Origin: Lachnoclostridium sp. UBA7122
Lineage (GTDB): Bacteria > Bacillota > Clostridia > Lachnospirales > Lachnospiraceae
Assembly (NCBI GenBank): GCA_002493085.1
Contig: DKXQ01000137.1
Span: 1 to 36,694, forward strand
Direction of reading: 5' to 3'
Length of the DNA: 36,694 bases
Made by a program: the position numbers and the translations under genes. Shown one piece after another: positions 22,886 to 32,083 of this stretch (positions within the stretch are counted from its first letter, which is position 1; every line of letters starts with the position of its first letter). Under the pieces are notes generated by a model. It was given only the letters and a program-made list of their open reading frames with translations, was not told where the DNA came from and ran no database searches.

Positions 22886-24670
22886 ATGGCACTAGACGGA
22901 ATTACTATAGCAGCTCTTGTGAATGAGCTTAAAAACACAATTACAGGAGCACGTATTACTAAAATAGCCCAGCCTGAGAAAGATGAGCTTCTTCTCACTG
23001 TAAAACAAAGCATAAATAACAGCGATGGCACTACAAAGCGCTTCCAGAAGCGGCTTGTGATATCAGTTAACCCAAGTCTTCCGCTTATGTATCTGTGTGA
23101 TGACAATAAACAGTCGCCACTGTCTGCACCTGTGTTCTGCATGGTTTTAAGAAAGCATCTCAACAATTGCCGGATTACGGACATAAGCCAGGCAGGCCTT
23201 GAACGTGTAATACGCATAGAGCTTGAACATCTCAATGAAATGGGGGATTTGTGTACAAAGTCACTTATAATAGAGCTTATGGGCAAACACAGCAACATTA
23301 TTTTCTGTGACAGCAGCAATAAAATAATTGACAGTATTAAACATATTTCACTTCTTGTTAGTTCAGTAAGGGAAGTCCTGCCAGGAAGGGATTATTTTAT
23401 ACCAGACACGCAGAAAAAATACGACCCATTTACCATTACAGAAAAGGAATTTACAGAACAGATACTTTCAAAACCAATGGAAATCCAGAAAGCAATATAC
23501 ACTTCACTTACAGGATTCAGCCCTGTTATGTCCAGTGAACTTATATATATTTCCTCATTATCTGGAAAAAATAATACTGCAGAACTTACTGGAATGGAAA
23601 AACTCCATCTGTACCGTAATTTTACAGAAATCATGGAGAAAGTACAAAATTCAGGCTTTGAACCATGTATTATTTACAAAGAAGACATACCTGTTGAATT
23701 TTCATGCATACCACTTACTATATATTCTGGTGATATCCAGTATACCATAAGCGGATGTGACAGTGTAAGCAGTATGCTTTTGTACTACTACTCAGCAAAG
23801 GAGACCTATTCGCGCATACGCCAGAAATCATATGATTTGCGCAAAATAACAAATACAGCACTTGAACGTGCCCGCAAGAAATACGGGCTGCAGTTAAAAC
23901 AGTTAAAAGACACAGAAAAAAGGGATAAATATAAAGTATATGGTGAACTTCTGACAACATATGGATATGAGCTGGCAGGTGGTGAAAAAAGCTTTACATG
24001 TGATAACTACTACACTAATGAAAAAATAACCATACCACTTGATGAAAATATGAGCGCAGTTGAAAATGCCAAACATTTTTATAATAAATACTCTAAATTA
24101 AAGCGTACATTTGAAGCATTAAGTGTACAGCTTGAAGAAACAAAACAGGAAATTATACATCTTGAATCAATAAGCAATGCCCTTGATATTGCAAGACAGG
24201 AAGAGGACCTCACTGTGATAAGACGTGAACTGTCTGAATTTGGCTATATAAAGCGTCATGCTGAAAAAGGCAAAGGCAGTAAAAAAACTGCTAAAAGCAA
24301 GCCACTGCACTATATTTCTTCAGATGGATTTGATATATTTGTCGGTAAAAACAACTACCAGAATGATGAACTTACATTTAAAATTGCTACAGGCAATGAC
24401 TGGTGGTTCCATGCCAAAGCAAGTGCAGGTTCACATGTTATTGTAAAAACTGGTGGTAAAGAACTTCCAGACCGTTCATTTGAAGAAGCTGCACGGCTTG
24501 CTGCATATTATTCCAAGGCAAGGGAACAGGGAAAGGCAGAGATTGACTATATCCAGAAAAAACATGTTAAAAAACCAAATGGAAGCAAACCAGGATTTGT
24601 GGTTTACTATACCAATTATTCCATGACGATAGATACAGATATAAGCGGAATAAAGGAGGTGGAAGAATGA
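22886..24670 (+). CDS. rqcH: RqcH/Rqc2-type NFACT ribosome quality-control protein
   Basis: Binds peptidyl-tRNA on split 50S subunits and directs C-terminal alanine tailing of stalled nascent chains; older annotations call it fibronectin-binding protein. It is 594 residues. The NFACT-N domain starts MALDGITIAALVNEL. A long coiled-coil middle (about 310-440) and the NFACT-R domain (about 470-580) follow, the latter with DIFVGKNNYQNDEL, DWWFHAKASAGSHVIV and a conserved KPGFVVY end. At the place of the functional Asp-Arg pair known in Bacillus RqcH I read Glu106-Arg107 (GLERVIRIEL), which needs an alignment to confirm. GAGGA precedes the ATG. Its stop overlaps the next start (ATGA), so the PHP gene is coupled to it. 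Confidence 0.92.
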   Translation: MALDGITIAALVNELKNTITGARITKIAQPEKDELLLTVKQSINNSDGTTKRFQKRLVISVNPSLPLMYLCDDNKQSPLSAPVFCMVLRKHLNNCRITDISQAGLERVIRIELEHLNEMGDLCTKSLIIELMGKHSNIIFCDSSNKIIDSIKHISLLVSSVREVLPGRDYFIPDTQKKYDPFTITEKEFTEQILSKPMEIQKAIYTSLTGFSPVMSSELIYISSLSGKNNTAELTGMEKLHLYRNFTEIMEKVQNSGFEPCIIYKEDIPVEFSCIPLTIYSGDIQYTISGCDSVSSMLLYYYSAKETYSRIRQKSYDLRKITNTALERARKKYGLQLKQLKDTEKRDKYKVYGELLTTYGYELAGGEKSFTCDNYYTNEKITIPLDENMSAVENAKHFYNKYSKLKRTFEALSVQLEETKQEIIHLESISNALDIARQEEDLTVIRRELSEFGYIKRHAEKGKGSKKTAKSKPLHYISSDGFDIFVGKNNYQNDELTFKIATGNDWWFHAKASAGSHVIVKTGGKELPDRSFEEAARLAAYYSKAREQGKAEIDYIQKKHVKKPNGSKPGFVVYYTNYSMTIDTDISGIKEVEE

Positions 24671-25509
24671 TAAAATCTGACAGCCATGTGCACACAGCTT
24701 TTTCAACAGACAGCAGCACCCCGATGGAAGAAATGCTTAAAAAAGCTATAGAAACTGGCTTTTCATCCATATGTTTTACTGACCATATGGACTACGGCTT
24801 CCCATCGCAGAGTGGAATAACAGAATTTTTACTTGACACTTCTGCGTACTTTAGTGAAATGGAACGTCTTGAACACCTTTATCCACAAATACACATACGC
24901 AGGGGCATTGAACTTGGACTTAAAGAAGATGTTATTAAACAGTGCAGTAATCTCACCAGTAAATATAAATTTGATTTTATAATAGCCTCTACACACCTTG
25001 TAGATAACACTGACCCATATCTTGATATTTACTGGCAGAAAACAGATGAAACATCTGCCATATTAAAATACTATGAGGCAACCCTCAAAAATGCAAAAAG
25101 CGGTGCAGACTTTGACGTTTATGGACATATTGACTATATTACAAGATATACGCCTTATATGAAAAAACTCCGTATGGAAAATTTACACGATGATGCATAT
25201 TCGCTTAAAAATACAGAACAGTTTCTTGATATTATAGAAGAAATATTTAAAATTCTTATATATAACGGAAAGGGCATTGAAATAAACACAGGAGGATTTA
25301 AATATGGTACAAACCATCCCAACCCTCATGAAAAGATTTTAAAACTTTACCACGGACTAGGTGGTGAAATTATAACTGTTGGTTCAGATGCACATGAAAC
25401 AAAATATCTTGGATACAGTTTTAATAAGGTACCAGAAATATTAAAATCATGCGGGTTTAAATACTATACAGAATTTACAGGAAGAAAACCAGCGATGTTC
25501 CCAGTATAA
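24667..25509 (+). CDS. hisK: PHP-family histidinol-phosphatase
   Basis: PHP-domain phosphoesterase of 280 residues, class HisK/HisJ, which removes phosphate from L-histidinol phosphate in histidine synthesis. Metal-ligand motifs visible: SDSHVHTAFSTDS at 4-16, FTDHMDYG near 38-45, RRGIELGL near 78-85, IASTHLVD near 110-117, GHIDYITRY near 156-164, GIEINTGG near 200-207 and GSDAH near 240-244. ATG overlaps the rqcH stop by 4 nt and has AAGGAGG 9 nt upstream. No other his genes are near, so substrate is a family-level inference; another small phosphomonoester is possible. A strong bidirectional terminator follows. Confidence 0.85.
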   Translation: MIKSDSHVHTAFSTDSSTPMEEMLKKAIETGFSSICFTDHMDYGFPSQSGITEFLLDTSAYFSEMERLEHLYPQIHIRRGIELGLKEDVIKQCSNLTSKYKFDFIIASTHLVDNTDPYLDIYWQKTDETSAILKYYEATLKNAKSGADFDVYGHIDYITRYTPYMKKLRMENLHDDAYSLKNTEQFLDIIEEIFKILIYNGKGIEINTGGFKYGTNHPNPHEKILKLYHGLGGEIITVGSDAHETKYLGYSFNKVPEILKSCGFKYYTEFTGRKPAMFPV

Positions 25510-25521
25510 GAAACATATAGC

Positions 25522-25562
25522 AAAAAGAAAAAGCAGAATATATGTTCTGCCTTTTCTTTTTA
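25522..25562. terminator. Bidirectional Rho-independent terminator
   Basis: A-rich run AAAAAGAAAAA, GCAGAA (25533-25538), loop TATATG, TTCTGC (25545-25550), then CTTTTCTTTTT. The flanking A and T runs also pair, so it works for both the + strand PHP gene and the minus-strand gene that ends at 25584. Confidence 0.85.
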
Positions 25563-25583
25563 TAAAAAATTAATTTTCCGGTT

Positions 25584-26141
25584 TTATAACATACATTCAA
25601 TAAGGGCAGTATTGACTGGAAGATAAAGTTCTGCTATTTTATGTTTTTCTGAACCATATGTATGTTTAGCAAATATATCACAAACCTTATTGTGTGTTTC
25701 CATAGTGTATTTCAGATTAAACACTTTAGCTATGCGGTTAAAAAATACAGGTGATATAGAATAGCCCCACTCTTCAGTATCATTTTCATTAACAAGCTTT
25801 GGTGTAATGTTGAAAGTTTTTCCAGTAACAGTATTATGTGCTGTAAGTGCAATAAATCCTGTGTCATCATTCACAGAAATGCAAAGTTCACATATATCAT
25901 TTTTATCAATGTAAAAATCCGAAGCCTTAAGAAGACCCTGGTCAACACTTGCGAATGGGTCAAACAGGTCTAAAATTATATGGTCACTGTCCTTGGTAAT
26001 AAGAGTTATAAGCTTATCAATGCTATTCTGGTTCATTACATCACTGTCTACGGCTTTCCTGTTATTATTCAGGAAATCAACCAGAGTGTCAACTTCTTTC
26101 TGTGTTAGTAAGGAAAAACTGGGCTTTTGTATATTGCTCAT
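25584..26141 (-). CDS. Hypothetical protein, FliM/FliN-like N-terminal motif
   Basis: A 185-residue soluble protein that I cannot assign to a family. The N terminus SFSLLTQKEVDTLVDFLNN resembles the short LSQEEIDALL peptide by which FliM and FliY bind CheY-P, but the rest shows no recognisable switch domain. The middle (KDSDHIILDLFDPF, FIALTAHNTVTGKTFNITP) looks like mixed alpha/beta, and the C terminus is helix-rich. I chose ATG 26141 because TTGGAGG lies 7 nt upstream; the in-frame ATG 36 nt earlier has none. It stands alone between a terminator and a divergent spore-protein gene. A role in motility is only a guess from the peptide and the genomic setting. Confidence 0.6.
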   Translation of the reverse strand: MSNIQKPSFSLLTQKEVDTLVDFLNNNRKAVDSDVMNQNSIDKLITLITKDSDHIILDLFDPFASVDQGLLKASDFYIDKNDICELCISVNDDTGFIALTAHNTVTGKTFNITPKLVNENDTEEWGYSISPVFFNRIAKVFNLKYTMETHNKVCDIFAKHTYGSEKHKIAELYLPVNTALIECML

Positions 26142-26329
26142 ATAAATACCTCCAAATATATTATGTAGTTTGACCAAAGTATAGCTTAAAAATTAAAATA
26201 TTACACATAATATTATACATATAAGAGGATAATGTTTCAAGTATATATAAATAAATTTATTAAAAATGGATATACTATGTTTAGAGAAATTTATTGTGCT
26301 GCCATTTAAGGCAGCGGAATGGAGATTGT

Positions 26330-26542
26330 ATGACTAAAAAGAAAAAAATAGAGGTAAAAACTGTAGAGGATATAAAGAAACTTGAAAAAGCAGAACAGGC
26401 AAAATGGGAAGTCGCAGTAGAACTGGGGCTTTTTGACAAAGTAGCAGATACAGGATGGAAGTCGCTTACATCCAGGGAAAGTGGAAGGATTGGCGGGATT
26501 ATGGCTGCAAGACAGAGAAAAGCAAAAAAACTGCCATCTTGA
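26330..26542 (+). CDS. Alpha/beta-type small acid-soluble spore protein (SASP)
   Basis: A 70-residue, very basic protein. A Lys-rich start leads to EVAVELGLFDKVADTGW and then SLTSRESGRIGGIMAARQRK. The ELGL..KV...GW..LT..ESG.IGG pattern is that of alpha/beta-type SASPs, which coat and protect DNA in dormant spores; the ESG/IGG part is the most conserved DNA-contacting block. ATG 26330 has TGGAG 7 nt before it; the ORF's further upstream ATG (26294) lacks one. A sporulation sigma promoter would be expected; I could not find a well-spaced one. Terminator at 26584. Confidence 0.78.
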   Translation: MTKKKKIEVKTVEDIKKLEKAEQAKWEVAVELGLFDKVADTGWKSLTSRESGRIGGIMAARQRKAKKLPS

Positions 26543-26583
26543 CAAATATATACTGCTAATATAAAATATTCCAATAAAAGTGT

Positions 26584-26613
26584 CCCTTCTGGCATTTTGC
26601 CAGAGGGGTTTTT
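26584..26613 (+). terminator. Rho-independent terminator between SASP gene and thrS
   Basis: CCCTTCTGGC (26584-26593), loop ATTTT, GCCAGAGGGG (26599-26608), then TTTTT. It separates the spore gene from thrS. With only about 40 nt before it there is no room for a T-box, so it is not a tRNA-controlled attenuator. Confidence 0.85.
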
Positions 26614-26649
26614 GACATTATTTATATTTTTGATGAATGGAGGGCTAAT

Positions 26650-28623
26650 ATGAAAGTAACTTTAAAAGATGGTTCATGTAAAGAGTATGCTTCTGCAATG
26701 ACAGTTATTGATATTGCAGCGGATATTAGTGATGGACTTGCAAGGGCTGCATGTGCAGCAGAAATTGATGGGCAGATTGCTGATTTACGTACTGTTATAG
26801 ACAGGGATTGTGAGTTAAACATCCTTACATTTGACAGCGAAGGCGGAAAGAGGGCTTACCGCCATACATGCGCACATGTTATGGCTGAAGCAGTGCAGAA
26901 TCTCTATCCAGATGCAAAACTGGCTATAGGGCCTGCTATAGATAACGGTTTTTATTATGACTTTGATATGCCAAGCCTTTCCAGGGAAGACCTTGACAAT
27001 ATTGAAAAAGAGATGAAAAAGATTATTAAAAAAGGAGACAGGCTTGAAAGATACACACTTTCCAAAGAAGAAGCTGTAAAGCTTATGACAGGACGTGATG
27101 AACCTTATAAAGTAGAAATGATTAATGAACATCCTGATACAGATACACTTACATTTTATAAGCAGGGGGACTTTATAGAATTTTGTGCAGGCCCGCATCT
27201 TATAAGTACAAAACAGATAAAGGCGTTTAAGCTTACATCATCATCTGGCGCATACTGGAGAGGTGATGAGCACAACAAAATGCTTACGCGTATCTATGGA
27301 ACTGCTTTTAACAAGAAACAGGACTTAGAAGACTATCTTGAATATCTTGAAGATATAAAGAACCGTGACCATAATAAACTTGGGCGTGAGATGGATTTAT
27401 TTACTACTGTGGATGTAATTGGCCAGGGGCTTCCGCTCTTTATGCCAAAAGGCACTAAAATGATACAAAAACTCCAGCGCTGGATTGAAGACCTTGAGGA
27501 CAATGAATGGGGATATGTAAGAACACGGACCCCGCTTATGGCTAAATCTGATTTATATAAGATTTCAGACCACTGGGGACACTACAAAGAGGGAATGTTT
27601 ATTCTTGGTGATGATGACGAGGACGAAAACGGCAACAGCATTTCAGGCAATGATATATTTGCACTGCGCCCTATGACATGCCCGTTCCAGTACTATGTAT
27701 ATAAGGCAAGACAGAAGTCATACCGCGACCTGCCTTACAGGATGGGCGAAACATCTACAATTTTCCGCAATGAAGATTCAGGTGAAATGCATGGGCTTAC
27801 ACGTGTACGCCAGTTTACTATCTCAGAAGGACATCTGATCTGTACACCAGAGCAGATTGCAGAAGAATTTAAAGGCTGTGTTGACCTTGCACGACACTGC
27901 CTTAAGACACTTGGTCTTGAAGAGGATGTAACATACCGCATGTCTAAGTGGGACCCGGAAAACCCAGAGAAATACCTTGGAACAGCAGAAGAATGGGACA
28001 AAGTAGAGGGTGCAATGCGTGAAATACTTGATGATATAGGTCTTGATTATACAGAGGAAAAAGGCGAAGCTGCTTTTTACGGGCCAAAGCTTGATATACA
28101 GGCTAAAAATGTCTATGGCAAAGAAGACACAATGATTACAGTACAGCTTGATATGTTTCTTTCAGAGCGTTTTGACATGTATTATATAGATGAAAATGGT
28201 GATAAAAAGCGTCCATATATTATACACAGGACATCAATGGGATGTTATGAACGCACACTTGCATGGCTTATTGAAAAGTATGCAGGAAAATTCCCTACAT
28301 GGCTTTGTGCAGAACAGGTACGTGTGCTTCCTATATCAGAAAAATTTAAAGACTACGCCGGGAAAGTCCTTTCAGAACTTAAGAAAAACGGAATAGATGC
28401 AACTGTGGACAACCGTTCTGAAAAGATAGGTTATAAAATCCGTGAGGCAAGACTTGACAAACTGCCATATATGCTTGTAGTAGGCGCACAGGAAGAAGAA
28501 ACAGGGAAAGTATCTGTAAGAAGCCGTTTTGCAGGTGATGAAGGGCAGAAAGATTTACAGGTATTTATAGATGATATATGCCGGGAGATACGTACAAAGG
28601 AAATACGCACAGAAATTGAATAA
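26650..28623 (+). CDS. thrS: Threonyl-tRNA synthetase
   Basis: Class II aminoacyl-tRNA synthetase that charges tRNA-Thr and edits mischarged Ser. It is 657 residues. The TGS domain is about 1-63. The editing (SAD) domain is about 70-230 with the zinc-type HTCAHVMAEAV and FCAGPHL motifs. The catalytic core has PMTCPFQYYVYKAR (zinc Cys), FRNEDSGEMHGLTRVRQF (motif 2), EGHLICTPEQI (zinc His) and HRTSMGCYERTLAWLIE (motif 3, zinc His). The anticodon-binding domain is about 540-650. Motif 2's RQFTISEGH differs from the common RGFTQDDAH, so this is a somewhat divergent ThrRS branch. AATGGAGGG precedes the ATG. No T-box leader is present. Confidence 0.97.
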   Translation: MKVTLKDGSCKEYASAMTVIDIAADISDGLARAACAAEIDGQIADLRTVIDRDCELNILTFDSEGGKRAYRHTCAHVMAEAVQNLYPDAKLAIGPAIDNGFYYDFDMPSLSREDLDNIEKEMKKIIKKGDRLERYTLSKEEAVKLMTGRDEPYKVEMINEHPDTDTLTFYKQGDFIEFCAGPHLISTKQIKAFKLTSSSGAYWRGDEHNKMLTRIYGTAFNKKQDLEDYLEYLEDIKNRDHNKLGREMDLFTTVDVIGQGLPLFMPKGTKMIQKLQRWIEDLEDNEWGYVRTRTPLMAKSDLYKISDHWGHYKEGMFILGDDDEDENGNSISGNDIFALRPMTCPFQYYVYKARQKSYRDLPYRMGETSTIFRNEDSGEMHGLTRVRQFTISEGHLICTPEQIAEEFKGCVDLARHCLKTLGLEEDVTYRMSKWDPENPEKYLGTAEEWDKVEGAMREILDDIGLDYTEEKGEAAFYGPKLDIQAKNVYGKEDTMITVQLDMFLSERFDMYYIDENGDKKRPYIIHRTSMGCYERTLAWLIEKYAGKFPTWLCAEQVRVLPISEKFKDYAGKVLSELKKNGIDATVDNRSEKIGYKIREARLDKLPYMLVVGAQEEETGKVSVRSRFAGDEGQKDLQVFIDDICREIRTKEIRTEIE

Positions 28624-28633
28624 ACACAGGAAT

Positions 28634-28661
28634 TAAAGATATTAGGACATTATGCCGAAGT
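28634..28661 (+). promoter_or_regulatory. Sigma-D (sigma-28)-like promoter of the motility operon
   Basis: TAAA at 28634-28637, 16 nt, then GCCGAAGT at 28654-28661, close to the sigma-D consensus TAAA-N15/16-GCCGATAT. It lies just after thrS and about 80 nt before the FliK-like gene, followed by flagellin and fliS, the expected late flagellar class. Confidence 0.55.
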
Positions 28662-28739
28662 ATTTATTGGAATATTTGTTACAAGACAGTAACAAACTGT
28701 TGGATTTGACAAGAAAGGTACATTAATGGTGATAAATCT

Positions 28740-31700
28740 ATGAATGTAAACAGTATTATGTACCAGGCCAGTAATACTGCTGGCATGGGTGGCATGCTTA
28801 ACAACAGCCCGCTTTTGTCTATTGGCAGCAAAGGGCAGATTGTTGAAGGTGTAATATCTAAAGTATCAGATAAGATTTCTATCAGTTTTAATGGAATTGA
28901 AGTATCAGTTCCACATTCTGCAGTACATGATGCCACGGAGGGCGAAACAAGAAAATTTCAAATCATGGATGTATCAAAAGACAGTATTGTACTAAAAGAA
29001 GCTGGAAAATCCCAAAACCAGAATACAGCCAGGGCAACTATAAATACTAAAGCACCAGATAATGCAGGTATCAGCAGCAGCCACTTAAGTGAAAGTGCAA
29101 AAGTGGCTGCTGGCGGGCAGGAAGCTGCCAAAAATATAGCTATCCTCACTGGAGAAGATTATGAAAACATTGAAAAAGAGGAGGGCGCTATAGATGGTGA
29201 TGAAGAATTTACAAGCCTTGAACGTTCGCTTGAAAGAGTAAAAGAATATAAAGAATGGGAGGCAAACTGTAAAGAGAGCAATGAACAACTGTGCCAGGAA
29301 CTTGAAGAAGGTCTTGAGAATATACAGAAATATGGTTTTTTAGACCAGAAAAGTGAGTCTGAGATAGCACAGATTCTTCGTGATGCAGATATTCCGCCAA
29401 CTCTGGAAAATATATCAAAGGTAGTTTCAGCGCTTAAAATGAGCCAGACGGCAAATGTGATGTCTGATGATTCAAAGGCATATATAATTAGCAAAGATAT
29501 GTCTCCTACAATTAAAAATATTTATCATGGACAGTATTCCGGAAGTGATGCATATAACGGGACTGTCTATGACAGTGAAGCCTGGGATGCACTTGAAAAC
29601 CAGATTAAAGATATAATCAGTTTAACAGGCCTTGATGTACAGACAGCGTCTGAAGATGCAAAGTGGCTTTTAGCCAATGACCTTCCAATGACAGCCGAAA
29701 ATCTTAAAACACTTAATGTCCTGCGTGATATTAAGGAAAATATGACACTTGATAAAGCACTTGTACAGATTGTGCAGGCTATGTCAGCAGGCAATGAAGC
29801 AGAGGACGCACTTCTTGATACATCTAAATTTATAATAGCGAGAGAGATTATTAGTGATTTCCAGTCTGTTACAGATGAGGATATAAGGACAGCTTTAAAT
29901 ACAGATTCCTCTTCTAATGCAGAACTTAGTCTTGAGTTATTAAAACAGGCAAAGAAAGATAATGAAATCAGTGGTGTTAAAAGTGACAGTGCAGCTTTTA
30001 TACCAGAAGCTGCTACAGATGGCATGTCCGGGCAGGATATACAGGCAATTACAGCTAAAAGGCATATAGCTGAGATTTGCCTTAAGATGACTGTGCAGTC
30101 AGCCACATTAATGGCAGAAAAAGGCATAAATATTGAAACAGCACCTCTTGAAGATATTGTAAAAGAGTTAAGGGATATAGAAAACTCTTACTATATGGCA
30201 CGTTTTGGCACATCTGGAGATATAACTGAAAAAGAACTTGGCCTTATGCAGGAAGCCCTGCAAAAAACCTCAGATATAGCCAATGCCCCTGTATCTTTAA
30301 TTGGCGTTGGTGTAAAACAGATGAACCTTTTATCATTTAATGAACTTCATGCCGCTGCAGTCAGTGAAACAGCACAGAGACAGCATTTTATGGAGATTTA
30401 TGAAAAGGTTGCGACAGAACCTGGTGAAAAGTATGGCGATTCTATTGAAAAAGCATTTGAACGCAGTGTCCCTGATATCCTAAAAGACCTTGGACTTGAA
30501 GATACACAGGCAAATGAAAGGGCTGTGAGGATACTTGGATATAATAAAATGGAAATTACAGAGGACAATATCAGCGCTGTCAAAAGTTATGATGCTTCAC
30601 TTAACAGGGTTATAGACAATATGAAGCCGTCAGTTGTGCTTGATATGATAAAGAATGGAAGCAGCCCTCTTGATAAGACAATAAGTGAACTTGACACAGA
30701 GCTTTCTGAAATTGCAGGAAAAAAAGATATTTCATCAGAAGAAAAATATAGCAGGTATCTTTGGCAGTTAGAAAGAAGCAACGCTATAACAGAACAGGAA
30801 AGAGAAGGTTACATAGGTGTATACAGGCTCCTTAATAATATTGAAAAAACTGATGGCGCAGCAATAGGAGCTGTTATGCAGAGCAACAGGGAGATGACAC
30901 TTGGCAACCTGCTTACAGCAGTAAGAAGCGTTAAAGGCAAAGGCATTGATATAAAAGCAGGTGACAATATAAGCGGGCTTGGGAGCCTGGTTTACCACAG
31001 CAAATCCATTACTGCACAGATTAGCAGTGGGTTTAACCCAGAACAGAACAAAGGAAGCAGCCAGGACAGCAGCAGGTATTACCAGGAACTTGTTTCCGAA
31101 GCTATTGACAATATTACTCCTGACAGTGTTAATGAATTATCTGATGGCGATATGGAAAAACTGCTGGACACTTCTCTTGAAAAGTTTGCAGAGGAGATGA
31201 AATATTCGTCAGCAGGAAAGAAGCTGGTAAAAGAGTATTACGAAAAACAGGCAGAAGAAGTACGTGAAATAATAAATAACCGTGCTAGTGCAGAGAAATA
31301 CCTGCAGGATTTACATATACCTGTTACAGTAGCTTCCCTGGGTGCAGCAGAGCATATGCTTGAGGAGGGTTACAGCCCGTTAAAAGACTGTTATAACAGG
31401 AGAAATATTTTAAGGGATAAAGAAAAACAGGAATTTGAGAAGACAGCAGACAGAATGGCAGATGCTCTTGATTCAGAAGATGGAATGAAGAAAGAGTGCG
31501 AAAAAGCCAGCCAGTATATGGAAGAGATTCTTGCAAGGTCTTATGCTGCACCTGATATTTCATCTGATGAACTTATGCACCTTAAAATGCTTGGCAGGGG
31601 AATACAGTTAAATGGTATGATGGCAGGCAGAAGAAGTTATGATATACCAATAATTACAGGTGATACAGTTACAAATATGAACGTAACTATTTTGAGTGGT

Positions 31701-32060
31701 TCTGGCAGTAAAGGCAAAGTACAGGTTTATATAGATAATGCTAAAGACGTACAGGAAAATACAGATGCTTTAAATATATCAGCAGAATTCAGGGTATCAG
31801 GCAATGCACTAAAAGGATTTATACTATGTGGCAACAGGGAAAATTATGAGGCAGTCAGGGAAAGCAGCCAGGATTTGGCAGAGTCATTAAAAAATGCAGG
31901 ATTTGCAGTGAAAAATATTTCATGCAGCATTGGAACTGCTTCACGCGGAAACATATCCAATACAGAGTATAACACAGATGCTGCTGCCAAAGACTTATAT
32001 AAGGCTGCAAAAATTGCAGTAAGATATCTTTCTGGCATAGTAAAAAACAACATTAATTAA
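28740..32060 (+). CDS. Giant FliK-like protein with repeated helical motifs (DUF6240-like)
   Basis: A 1106-residue soluble protein, predicted to belong to the uncharacterised large proteins next to flagellin genes in Lachnospiraceae (DUF6240, from memory). Residues of about 30-95 form a small beta domain (IVEGVISKVSDKISISFNG). The middle is helical and contains a recurring unit, best seen at about 209-234 (ILRDADIPPTLENISKV), 247-260 (IISKDMSPTIKNIY), 307-330 (LLANDLPMTAENLKTL), 595-615 (ILGYNKMEITEDNISAV) and 853-872 (YLQDLHIPVTVASLGA). Residues of about 975-1065 (MNVTILSGSGSKGKVQVYID, EAVRESSQDLAESLKNAGF) resemble the C-terminal hook-length domain of FliK. The GGTGAT ribosome site is 8 nt before the ATG. 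It lies 23 nt before flagellin and is probably co-expressed. A role as hook-length or export-associated factor is inference. Confidence 0.75.
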   Translation: MNVNSIMYQASNTAGMGGMLNNSPLLSIGSKGQIVEGVISKVSDKISISFNGIEVSVPHSAVHDATEGETRKFQIMDVSKDSIVLKEAGKSQNQNTARATINTKAPDNAGISSSHLSESAKVAAGGQEAAKNIAILTGEDYENIEKEEGAIDGDEEFTSLERSLERVKEYKEWEANCKESNEQLCQELEEGLENIQKYGFLDQKSESEIAQILRDADIPPTLENISKVVSALKMSQTANVMSDDSKAYIISKDMSPTIKNIYHGQYSGSDAYNGTVYDSEAWDALENQIKDIISLTGLDVQTASEDAKWLLANDLPMTAENLKTLNVLRDIKENMTLDKALVQIVQAMSAGNEAEDALLDTSKFIIAREIISDFQSVTDEDIRTALNTDSSSNAELSLELLKQAKKDNEISGVKSDSAAFIPEAATDGMSGQDIQAITAKRHIAEICLKMTVQSATLMAEKGINIETAPLEDIVKELRDIENSYYMARFGTSGDITEKELGLMQEALQKTSDIANAPVSLIGVGVKQMNLLSFNELHAAAVSETAQRQHFMEIYEKVATEPGEKYGDSIEKAFERSVPDILKDLGLEDTQANERAVRILGYNKMEITEDNISAVKSYDASLNRVIDNMKPSVVLDMIKNGSSPLDKTISELDTELSEIAGKKDISSEEKYSRYLWQLERSNAITEQEREGYIGVYRLLNNIEKTDGAAIGAVMQSNREMTLGNLLTAVRSVKGKGIDIKAGDNISGLGSLVYHSKSITAQISSGFNPEQNKGSSQDSSRYYQELVSEAIDNITPDSVNELSDGDMEKLLDTSLEKFAEEMKYSSAGKKLVKEYYEKQAEEVREIINNRASAEKYLQDLHIPVTVASLGAAEHMLEEGYSPLKDCYNRRNILRDKEKQEFEKTADRMADALDSEDGMKKECEKASQYMEEILARSYAAPDISSDELMHLKMLGRGIQLNGMMAGRRSYDIPIITGDTVTNMNVTILSGSGSKGKVQVYIDNAKDVQENTDALNISAEFRVSGNALKGFILCGNRENYEAVRESSQDLAESLKNAGFAVKNISCSIGTASRGNISNTEYNTDAAAKDLYKAAKIAVRYLSGIVKNNIN

Positions 32061-32083
32061 AAAAATAGAAAGGGTGATTGTTC

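Noticed and set aside
26241..26277. Sigma-G promoter for the spore protein
   Set aside because: A -10-like TATACTA exists at 26271-26277, but the only GNATR-type -35 (GTATA, 26241) is too far away at 25 nt.
26543..26649. T-box leader for thrS
   Set aside because: The terminator hairpin is present, but only about 40 nt precede it and no T-box motif or specifier stem is visible. It is the 3' end of the spore-protein gene.
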